From assembly GCA_964017185.1 (NCBI GenBank), contig OZ024870.1, forward strand, positions 29,969,621 to 30,033,620: a DNA stretch of 64,000 nucleotides, given 5' to 3'. A program made the position numbers and the translations under genes. The stretch is from Rugalucina vietnamica (Eukaryota; Mollusca; Bivalvia; Lucinida; Lucinidae). Below, piece by piece: positions 36,501 through 48,500 of the stretch; positions within the stretch are counted from its first letter, which is position 1, and every line of letters begins with the position of its first letter. The notes below the pieces were generated by a model, which was not told the DNA's origin, did no database searches, and worked only from the letters and a program-made list of their open reading frames with translations.

Positions 36501-39500
36501 GGATATACCTATTTTTCTTATTTTTGCTCCAAAACATAGAGGCGGTTCTAACGTGTACCCACAATCTATGTTTTGAGCAAAAATAAGAAAAATATCAAAA
36601 TTTTTCCGATGAGATTTTCAATTTTTACAGCTGAAAAAAATCTCTGTATATTGCATGGGCAAGTTTTCGTAATGTTGTTTATCTCGTCTTAACTCCAGAA
36701 TAATCAAGTGGCTTGATTAAAAATTATGGCCATACCAACCTGTCCATTTATATTTGCTTTCGTGATGAGGTTTCCAATAGCGTACGACATACTGTAACCC
36801 ATGTATATTCCCCAGTTGTATATACCTAGTGCAGCTCCTCGAAGTTCAGCAGGGAAAATGTCGGCCATTATTGATGCCACAAATGGTGTACACCCAGCTT
36901 CACTAAAATAACAATGATGCATAAAATTAGTACAGTAACTCTGGAAATTATTTTTTCATGGTATCTTAAATATTAATGTTTAAATATACAGACATTTTTT
37001 TATCATTTATAAACCGACAATGTTTTGGACAAATGGTATTGTCCAAAAATTTGGTGACTTAACTATAGCATTAACACCGAGAAACTTGTAAAATGCATAA
37101 AATATTGCCATGTGAGATACATGTAATACCTTTGATAGAATACCTTGATTAAATTTAAATGGATACATCGAAATATTGAATGTTTTTTTCTACCTTTTCT
37201 GACATGATAGTGTAATTTTATTGAACTGCTTAAATGGTCTATGCAATAACATTGCAACCAAAATGGTCTATGCAATAACACTGCAACCAAAATGGTCTAT
37301 GCAATAACACTGCAACCAAAATGGTCTATGCAATAACATTGCAACCAAAATGGTCAATGCAATAACACTGCAACCAAAATGGTCTATGCAATAACACTGC
37401 AACCAAAATGGTCTATGCAATAACATTGCAACCAAAATGGTCTATGCAATAACATTGCAACCAAAATGGTCTATGCAATAACATTGCAACCAAAATGGTC
37501 TATGCAATAACATTGCAACCAAAATGGTCTATGCAATAACATTGCAACCAAAATGGTCTATGCAATAACATTGCAACCAAAATGGTCTATGCAATAACAT
37601 TGCAACCAAATGACCTGGTCAGGGTCCATTTTGCCATTAACTATCCTAGTTGGATGGAGCATTAAAGTATAAGATTCTTACCCAAGCCCTAGTCCAAATC
37701 TGAGTATAACTAACTGCCAGTAGCTATCGATAAACCCAGTAAGTAGCGTCATAACAGACCAAAACAATAGACATCCTCCCAACAACATCTTACGGTTATA
37801 TCTGTCAGCAGCAAAGCCAATGAAGATCCCAGAAAACGTGTAGATTACTATGAAGATGGGTCCGGCGACAATTTGATAGGCAAAGCCTTGTCCATTGTAG
37901 TCCCATTTACACACATATTCTTTAAGAGTTGTGTTGTGAGATGTTGTGTTGATGTATATGACTTCACACCTGTAAACAAAGAAACAAATATGATTATTCT
38001 TGGATGAGAAACTCTCTGTTATCTGAGACGCGACACAAGAAAAACGGTCTCGGAGGTTTCCAACCAGGTCTGACACAAACTGGTCTGTACAGCCACAGAA
38101 TCAAATGTCAGGTATAAGTAGAGGAGGCTTTTTACTATTCGTGTGGCGAAAACAAAGGTGCTGATCAGCTTCACAGTTACTGCGAAGCTGATCTGCACCT
38201 TTGTTTTCGCCCAGGCAAAATCTGATTTTCTCATGACACAGTTCATCTTATGTAGGGCCAAAGTAATATTACTGACTACCCGTACACTGGATTGGTTGTG
38301 TAGGGCATCATCTGCACATCAGTGCAACAGTACTATAAATGATTTAAATTTTATTACATATTGCATAACTGTTTTCTCTATCATGCCAGACAGAAATGCA
38401 AAGAACATGTACATTTAAATCCTTAATTGCATTGTTAAATGTTGTCTTCCTGTGACCTGCAATGTCCAGTTTACCTGTTTAGTTAACAGAACATGGAACC
38501 AAAAGTGACCTTTGACACAATGTTTACAAAATGGGATTAATATCGCCTTAGTTGTTTACTTGGGTGGTTACAATTTTGAAGGACAGTTCGGATGTCATGA
38601 CATCATAATGTTTGGTTAATGTTCCATAAAATGTAGGCAATGTCCCTACATTACCTTTGACGTACAGAATCAATTCAAACAAACAAAGAAGTTTTCTACT
38701 CTTACAAATCTTGTGTTTTGGCTTTACACTTTACATCTCCCAGCTGATCTTCAGTAAACGACGAGTTCATCAGACATCCCTGATCTCCGAAGTGTAACTC
38801 CTGTGCCATAGGCTGGACTGTAATGGCCAGCATGTAACGATCCAGCTGGTTCAGGAGGTACGTCACCAGGAACACCAGTAACGTGTACATCTGGTATCCT
38901 GTTATCTTCTTTAAAAACATCACTGGGAAAGAAAAGAGAATAAGGGAAAGATGTTCATTGGGATGTTTTAGATGAAATACTTCAAGTTAATTTGGCCATG
39001 CCTTTAAGTTTGAAACTTTATTCAAGTTTGTTGAATCTATGAAATACTGTTGATTTATTCACAACTGAGAATGAGATAAAGCCAAAATTCTGCCACCGAC
39101 AGAGTGGTATTACACAAAAAGAGTTCTATTTGAACTACCGGGTATTTGGTTTTGAACAAACAATAAAAGACAAATTTACACTCTCACAGTTTCTTCCAAT
39201 GCTTTGGCCAGTTTCTTCCAATGCTTTGGCTTTGCATTCATAAATGCATTTATAAATGAAGAAATAAGGCTTAAAGGTCATGTGTGAAATGACACTAATT
39301 CACACACTTTAAAGCAATGAATGATGTGTTAGCTTTTACTCCAACATGTGTAATGATATTTGCCCAGTATTTACATACCGTCCTTCTCTTTGCTGATGTC
39401 ACCCTTTGGAATCAAAGCCTCCTTCTCCCCTCCCTCTGTAGAATAAAGACAGAACTAATATGAGCCACGTCATAAGAAAACCTATCCATTGGGTTTCTGA

Positions 39501-42500
39501 CAAGGTCCGGTACAAATTCAGCTGTGGATAGTAAGAGGCTTGAAATTTCAGATTTAAGAAGACGATGGATTGTTCTTTTTGTGCATCCTATGAATACAAC
39601 AATATTATTAAGGTACAAGTCAGTCTGTCCTACTGAATTCCTTAATTGCTTCTTAGGTATTATAAACTTTCAATTCTGATACAAACAGGTATATAGAGCG
39701 ACAGAAAATATCATGGAGCTTTACATGTATATAGGGAGTGGTGGGCACCAACTGTATAATTTTATCAAAGGCAAACAAACTGATCAGTCAGATGTAAAGT
39801 TACAGCCCAGTTATTGCCTTTATTTTCAATATACCGGGTAAGCCTTTATTGCTCACCAATTCTTAATATTTCTGAATACATTCTTGAAAATGGACATCTA
39901 GTTTTTGAATCAAAATTATAAAGTTCAATTACAAAGCACGCTAGGTCAGAGCTTGTAAGTTAAAGTACCGAGTAGAAAAAATAAGTAAAATAAAGCGAGT
40001 CGAAGACGAGCTGTTTTTACTTATTTTTTCTACGAGGTCTAGCTTTAACTAACTTGTAGTATGACACAACACAAATTGGCAGATCCGTACTGTAACTTCC
40101 AATATCTGGAAGTTATTGAACGACTTTCATCCCGCCTCTTTGCTTTGTAATAATATGTGGGCCCGCCTCTTTTCATATTGACTTGTATTGGCTTTAATGC
40201 TATAAAAACTTCAAAGGAAAAACAGAAAGTCATACTACAAGTTGTGTTACTACTTGCTTGAAAATCATATAAGTGTAAGAAATACCTTTTCAAGAAAACG
40301 GCCGGCACTAGTACTCAATGTTCCACAATATATTTCAACTGCCAACAATATCCCAAATTATACACAGGGGTGCATTAAGTCAAGAATATTAACTTAAAAG
40401 GGTGACATGAAAAGCATTAGATACTATGGGTCAGTAATACAGGACATGCACTTCTCATTAAACATGACAACAAAAAAGGCCTTAAATCAACTAAAATGGC
40501 AGTAAAGCTGCAAAATAAATGATATACAAAAAGAGATTTCATATAGCCATTAAACTTTATTCAACAACTACAGACCCTGATTAGACTGGATAGAAGTGGG
40601 TGCCGGTCCAGATTTGTGTCCGTCCTTCATGGCATAAGGTGCTTTTTCACTTGATAATTGCCTTAATACTCCCCTCCTATCATAAGCCCCAAAGTCAAGT
40701 CACATGAAACTGCAGTCTCTGATTTGAGAATTTCCACAGACTCCTAATAACATGAGGTGACTGGATCCTTAACTGCCTCAGTTTCATAACAATCCAATTC
40801 CTCGGACAAAATTCATTAAAAGTTAAACATCTCAAAACTTGATTCAAAAGTTATCAAATCAGAACAAAGATGCTGATAATTGTCATCTTATACCAACTTA
40901 TTCATGTGATGTGGCTGTTATCAAAATTAAAATTTTGTAAACAAATAATGGTGTGTAAGTACACAAGTTACTATGAAGTCAACAGTGTCTAAGGTATTTC
41001 AATTTTGTATAACTTATCATCATCAAAATGACCACCGGACTGAGGTACAAACTGATCAAGATAGTCCAACAGAAAGTTATCTGCCCAACCCAGCAAAGAC
41101 GCTCTCCCCCAAGCAAAGCCAACCAACTAACCAAGCAACCAAATAAATAAGTATTTAAAATAAAAGAAATGAAAAATAGAATGAGCTGTCGCTGGACAGC
41201 ATAGCTCACCTGAAAATTGTTTTGCCTCAACACTATTAAAATTTAATTCAGAAGTCCATGACCTGGACCTCAAGGTCACTTATGTGGGTTAGGATTTCAA
41301 AGAATAAAATTTTAGACCAATAACTAGAAACAGGCATAGAATCAAGTAGATCCATCTACATGCTCAAGACACTTAAACATATAAAAACTTAAACCAAAAA
41401 CTTAACATAAAACTTTGAAGTCCATGACCTTGGCATCAGGTCACCTAGGTAGGTCAGGATGGAACAGCATAAAACTTCAGAACAATATCTAGCAACAGGC
41501 ATAGAATCAACTACATGTAGATCCATTTACATGTTCAAGAGATCTATCATCTAGATATCTAAAAACTTTAACCAAATACTTAAACTTAAAATTTTTGAAG
41601 TCCACGACTCTGATCTCAAGATCATTTATATGGATCAGGACGGTACAGCATGAAACATCAGACCAATACCTTACAACAGGAAGAGTATCAACTAGATCCA
41701 TCCACATGTTTAAGAGAGATGTACATCTAAAAACTTTAACCAAAAACTTAAATATTTCAAAGTCCATGACCTTGACCTTAAGGTCACCTAGGTGGGTTGG
41801 GATGGTACAGCATAAATCTTCCGACCAATAACTAACAATAGGTATACTATTAACAACTAGATCCATCAATGAGTTCAAGAGATATAGACTTAAAAAAACT
41901 TCAACCAAAAACTTCAACGTAAAATTACCTTGACCTAAAGGTCACTCAGGTGGGTCATGATGGTACAGCATAAAACTTTGTACCAATATCTAACAATGTG
42001 CAAAGTACCAACTAGAGTCTGTCCATTTATTTAAGAAACTCGAAAATCGGGCTTAAAATTTTTGATATCCAATATTTTATTGCCATATTTGGTATATGAT
42101 TTTAAAATGAAAAATCCTGTCTGAAACCAAAATTATCAACAAGCCAGAGCATCTCCGTCAGCCCCCAGTATCTTGGAATTTTAGCTTCTTTTGGCGTGAC
42201 ATTTACATGGTACATCCATTTTTTACAGTGTTCTAGTTTTTAACCTTTAGCTCCACCCCCCGGCATGGACCCAGGGTTCCTATGCCATGAAATAAAGTGA
42301 GTTTCCTTGTTTTAAACACTTGAACAAGTACTACAAGCAAATATTATCATCAGGATAACATGTCCTTGTAATGTACACCCCCTTGAACCCCATTTTTATA
42401 TAGCAAACTGGGGTATGCAGGGGTATACCTATTTTTCTTATTTTTGTTCAAAAACACATTATGGGTACTCATTAGAACCGCCTCGGTGAGGTGGTTCTAA

Positions 42501-45500
42501 CAAGTACCCACAATCTCTGTTTTGAGCACAAAGAAGCAAAATATCAAAAATGTTCTACTAAATTTTTTTCAATCTTTAAAACTTAAGAAAAAAATGTATA
42601 TCACATGTTTTCGTAATGTCAATTTCATAGATTAAAAAGCACAGCAAGCAAAATAAAGAAACTTATAGTTATTTCATATGAAATCTACCTAATGAGCCAT
42701 ACATGTATCATATACTGGTACTGTATATACACAGTAAGCTTGAATGAAATTTCATATGAAATGACCAAAGGTGTATGACTGTTTATCATATGACCATCTA
42801 ATAATTATCGAATTGCCATTTAAGTTTACCATTACAAAAACATGCCCATGCAATATACAGAGATTTAAAAAGTGAAATTTTTCAGTAGAAAATTATTGAT
42901 ATTTTTCTTCTTTTTCCTCAAAACATGATTGTGGGTACATGTTAGAACCACCTCATTGAGGCGGTTCTAACGAGTACCCACAATCTATGTTTTGGAGTAA
43001 AAATAAGAAAAATAGGTATACCCCTGTAAACCCAAGTTTTACTATATAAAAGAGGGGTATGAAGGGGTATACATTTCACAGGCATAATTTTCTGATGCCG
43101 TTCATCATTTAAAAAAGTCATCATGGTCTTATCATAACTTCCCTCAAAAAACTCATGTGTGGTCATATCATATTCATCATATTATTGTCAAAGTATAACA
43201 ATCTGCTAAACGAAAGCACAGTCATATGATATAAACTTATTTTTTTCTACAAAATCACCTTTTTTCCTTCTTTTTAAAATCATTCCTGCAAATGAAGAAG
43301 AAATTATCGGCCATTACCCAACATTCATTTTCAAACTGATATAGAATCAAGAAATTTATACATTTGACAGTACTCACAATAAGTGAAATCCTAGAAGAAT
43401 CCCAGCTTATAATATCAAACTAAATCTTTTTGCTCAGTCCTCATTTGTGCACATAATATGAAAATATGAATGTGCAAAAATGTTACCACAACAGCTTCTA
43501 AGCTTGTTTCATAAGGAGCCTGACAAAGTTATGACCACAAAAATATCAACCTGTCAAAATAGTGTCCAGTGTGTGGCATGTATAGCCTGAAAGAGGGCAG
43601 CCAAAATCAACAAGAAGGAATAGCCATCTGAAAGGTACTCAGCTTTGATATTTATCTGCCCAGAAAACACACACTGAACAGTGAGGTTTCCAATCAGACT
43701 GCACATAACAGAATCAAAGGCTTGTCCAAGTCATCAAAGTGCAGTTTATTTGCCATACTGTAGGTTTTGTAGCTGTTTTTCACCTGACTGGACTAGAAGC
43801 TTAAAATTTTGGATATAAGTAGAATAGGAGGTACTATCCATGTAGCAAAAACAAAGGCGTAGATCAGTTCTGTTGTGCAGTTACTGCACAGCTGATCTGC
43901 ACCTTTGTTTTGGAAAAGGCATTATTCAAGTTTTGTTCTGTATTTCACCTGACTGGACAAAACTGTCACTCTCTAGCAATTGAGCTGTGTCACGAGAACA
44001 CCTGTTTTTTTTTCAGGTTTCCTGGTAACTTTTTTCATGCTTAGGTCAGATGACTAAAATTTATCCTGCTCATAAATGTTAAAATGCCAGTTTTTAACAT
44101 TTATGAGCAGGAAAAATTACAGGCTTTACTTATCTTAACATGTATTTTCCACCAATTTATTTCTCTATTTATGAGCAATTTAAATTTCATGCTCAGATGA
44201 GTTGAGCTAGAAAATATTTTTATAACCTCGGGGCCAGGTCTGACACAAACCGGCCTGTAAAGTCACAGCGAAAGACCAAAAGCTAATAATTTTTTTATTT
44301 AGAAGGAAGAGATAATGAACAAACCAAGAAGTGAATGCAAAGGCACTGTTCAGATATGCTCATCTGTGTACGCACGTATGACTGGTGTGTTCAGCTACAG
44401 GAGCTAGTTTGAAATTCTATATGAACTTCAAGAGATGAAAACTAGCTTGATATTTCTAAATGACAGGCTAGAGCTCTTGAAATTCTCTATCAGTATGAAG
44501 AAAGGAAAGAACAATTTGAAAACATGAGGTAAGCAACAACTAGCATTATCAGGCAAAAATGCTCCTTAAGCCCGTCAGACACTCAGGAGTTGGACTTACG
44601 AGTTAAGCTCCGTCCACTTTTTTGGTGAACTCATAGCAACTCGTAGAGAACTCACCCTATGTTGGCGGTTGTCGTACAGAAGTCTTGCCAACTCGTAGCA
44701 TGTCGTGGAAAGACTACGAGAATTTTAAACGGTTTAAAATTCTCGTAGCATGTCGTAGCAACTCGCCGTCTAAAAGTGGGCGGGGCATGGGCGGAACATA
44801 CCTTGTACTGGTCTCGTAGCTTATCGTACAGAACTCGTAGTAATGTCGTGGGATGTCGTGCATTCTCGGCGTCTTGGCAAGCATGGCGAGTTGCCTACGA
44901 GATACCTACGAGTTGCTACGAGATACCTATGAGTTGCTACGATATTGAAGGAGACTTCTCACGGGTTCCTACGACATCTCACAAGTTTACCATGACATTC
45001 CTACGAGTATCAGCGAGTTCCTATTACTTATATCATAGGGATGTCGTGTAGAACTCGTAGGGCATCACAACTCGTAACAAGTAGCCCAGGGGCAACGATC
45101 GCTCACCTGAGAGTCAACAAGTACAGTCACTGGACAAAGTAATTGGGGTTTTTACCATATATGGGTATGGTGGCCAATACTGGCCATCTTGGTCATGTGA
45201 CCTTGAAACCCTACTTACATCAGCAGAAGAGCTCTTGTCTGGATTGTGTATCCTCTTTTCTGCCATTTTGGTTCACGTGAAAAAAAACGTCTAACAAGGT
45301 CAGGGTCCTATAAATACCCCCGGGGTGGGGCCATATTTGACCCCAGGGGCAAGTTTGGCAGGATTTATGTAGAGCTCCACATGACAATGTTGTATATCAA
45401 ATATACAAGCTTTGTGTCATGCTGTTGCAGAGAAGATTTTTTCATATATTTCCTATATAAGTCTATGGTAGATAATGACATGCCTGGGGCGTGGCCTGTA

Positions 45501-48500
45501 TGGACCCCAGGGGCACCGTTGGCAGCATTTATAAAGGAGAGGATTATACATTGGTCAACACAACATATGAAAGCTCTGGGCCATATGGTTTTGGAGAAGA
45601 AGATTTTTTTATGTTTTTCCCATGACGCCCCCCGGGGCGGAGCCCGTATGGACCCCAGGGGCACGGTTGGCAGGATTTATAAAGAGGACCACTATACATT
45701 GCTACACACAAAATATGAAAGCTTTGGGCCTTGTGGTTTTGGAGAAGAAGATTTTTTAAAGTTTTTCCCATGACACCCCCAGGGCGGGGCCCGTATGGAC
45801 CCCAGGGGCACGGTTGGCAGGATTTATAAAGAGGAACACTATACATTGCTACAAACAAAATATGAAAGCTCTGGGCCTTGTGGTTTCGGAGAAGAAGATT
45901 TTTTTTATGTTTTTCCCATGACGCCCCGGGGCGGGGCCCATATGGACCCCAGGGGCACGGTTGGCAGGATTTATAAAGAGGACCACTATACATTGCTACT
46001 GACAAAATATGAAAGCTCTGGGCCTTGTGGTTTCGGAGAAGATTTTTTTTATGTTTTTACCATTGTAAGTCTATGGGAGCTAATGACCCCGGGCGGGGCC
46101 TTTTTTGACCCCAGGGGCATGATTGGCAGGATTTATATAGAGGACCACTACACCTTGCTACATACAAAATATGAAAGCTTTGGGCCTTGTGGTTTTGGAG
46201 AAGATTTTTTTATGTTTTTGGCGGGGCCCGTATGGACCCCAGGGGCACAGTAGGCAGGATTTATAAAGAGGACCATTATACATTGCTACACACAAAATAT
46301 GAAAGCTCTGGGCCTTATGGTTTCGGAGAAGATGATTTTTTAAAGTTTTTCCCATGACGCCCCCAGGGCGGGGCCCGTATGGACCCCAAGGGCACAGTTG
46401 GCAGGATTTATAAAGAGGAACACTATATATTGCTACAAACAAAATATGAAAGCTGAGCCTTGTGGTTTCGGAGAAGAAGATTTTTTTATGTTTTACCCAT
46501 GACCCCCCCAGGGTGGGGCCTGTATGAACCCCAGGGGCACGGTTGGCAGGATTTATAAAGAGGACCACTATACATTGCTACTGACAAAATATGAAAGCTC
46601 TGGGCCTTGTGGTTTCGGAGAAGAAGATTTTTTTATGTTGTTATGTATGACAGTTACTTGTCGAAAGATGTGCGTTCAGTACTGGTAAACTTCCCAAGGG
46701 AGTATGCCCAGGAAAGTATGATGTTATACATATGATGTTTACTTGTTGTCCTTAGCAATTATTTACTTTTAGTGTCCCAGATATTGGACATAAACAGGTT
46801 GTTTACTTCAGAATTTTCTAGAAATTTCAAATTGTTCTTTGACAGAAAAGTCCGGAAAAATCTGGAAGAACCTGGAAAGATGTAGAATCTTCTAGAAAAA
46901 TCTTTTTTATGTCAAAAGAATATTGTGGAATTTTCTGGAAGGATAATGGCCTCTCTAGAGTATTCCAGAACATTAAATTTTGGTAAACAACTTGTTATTT
47001 TTAGTATATGATATCATAGAATTTGCTGGAAGAATCCTGAATGTTCCTCAGTGCTATATAAGGGCTACAAATTTTCATAAGGACAATCTTTGGGTACTGT
47101 TACTATTAAGAAGTCAAAATCTATCTTACTGGAATTTAAACTTATTCTTGGATTACTTTGTGATATTCGATTCTGGATTGGGACATAGTGTGCTATTTTG
47201 AAACAAACTTTAATTCTTGGGATCAGAAACTGATACAGACTTGTGTTAAAAAAATTCTGAGGGACATTCAGACATTCTTTAAGGGAATTAACATCTTGAA
47301 AGGTATTGTACATTCATTTTTGTTTGATTGTATATATGCTTTTGATTGTTTCACATGTAATTACTGGTTAAATCACTTCTAAATAGATTTGTTAAATTTT
47401 AAACAAAGCTTGTTGCTGGCTAACCAACTTGTTGGTTTCCTTAATCTTCTAGTTACGCCTGGCACGTAACAATGTTTTTCCCATTGTAAGACTATGGGAG
47501 CTAATGACCCCCGGGGCGGGGCCATTTTTGACCCCAGGAGCATGATTGGTATGATTTATAAAAAGGACCACTACACATTGCTACATACAAAATATTAAGG
47601 CTCTGGGCCGTGTGGTTTCGGAGAAAAAGATTTTTTTATGTTTTGCCCCATCACGCCCCCGGGGCGGGGCCTGTATGGACCCCAGGGGCACGGTTGGCAG
47701 GATTTATAAAGAGGCCCACTATACATTGCTACACACAAAATATGAAAGGTCTGGGACTTGTGGTTTCGTAGAAGATTTTTTTATGTTTTTCCCATTGTAA
47801 GTCTATGGGAGCTATCTGTTGCTATGGAAACCAGAGTTCCAATCCGACCTGGCCCAAAACCTAATGCAACCATCCCCCCCCCCCCCCCAATGATGCTTTA
47901 GATAAAATTTGATTACAATCAGCCATGTTGTCTTAGAGATATTTGAGTTTGAAAATGTGAACGGACGCACGCACGCACGAACCCACGATCAGGTACATCC
48001 GTGGCTATGCACTATGTGGCAAAAATCACTATGTGGCTACCAATTTAAAGTGGCAAAATTCTATCCAAGTATCAAGTGGCAATTCTTCTACCAATATAAA
48101 GGGGCAAAATTCTGTCCAATATTCAAGTGGCAACTCTTTTAAGTGGCAAATGTCTAAATTTTTGTGTGGCAAATCTTATAATTGGTCTACAAGAACAAAT
48201 TTTAAGTGGATTTCGTTTTTCACTGCACTAGGGTTATCCCCCTTACTATAGCTTTTGGACAGTATCAATGTGGAATGAATACAAGTTTTTTTTATTTTCT
48301 GTCCCTAACTTTAGCCCCTTAAATTTTAGGCACATAGTATATGGACACCAAGTAGCCACTTAAATTTTAGGCACATAGTATATGGACAACAATTTGCCAC
48401 ATAAAACTTAGCCACATGGTGCACGGACAGAAAATTGCCACTTTAAAATAGCCACATTGTGCATGGGAGTTTTCCAGAAGCCACACTAAATTTGTCCAAA

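Larger units (their letters stand above)
46639..47471 (+). mobile_element. Solo LTR of a Ty3/gypsy-type element, inner layer
   Basis: 833 bp, begins TGTTA and ends TAACA, with the 4-bp duplication ATGT at 46635-46638 and 47472-47475. Removing it restores a normal minisatellite unit (TTTTTTTATG then TTTTTCCC). Its last bases (CTAGTTACGC...CGTAACA) closely match the end of the 5' LTR at 59512, so the two belong to related families. It has a TATA-like TATATAAG at 47055 and arrays of heat-shock-element pentamers upstream. The internal element was presumably lost by LTR-LTR recombination. Confidence 0.87.

Noticed and set aside
37232-37608. CRISPR-like array
   Set aside because: 29-bp units abut without spacers, in an animal intron; it is a minisatellite.
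45246-46568. Long overlapping open frames on both strands
   Set aside because: They follow a tandem repeat whose period is close to a multiple of three, contain only repeated units, and exist on both strands; this is minisatellite DNA, not genes.
47065-47313. Open frame inside the solo LTR
   Set aside because: LTR sequence, no domain, and antisense to the inferred transcription direction.
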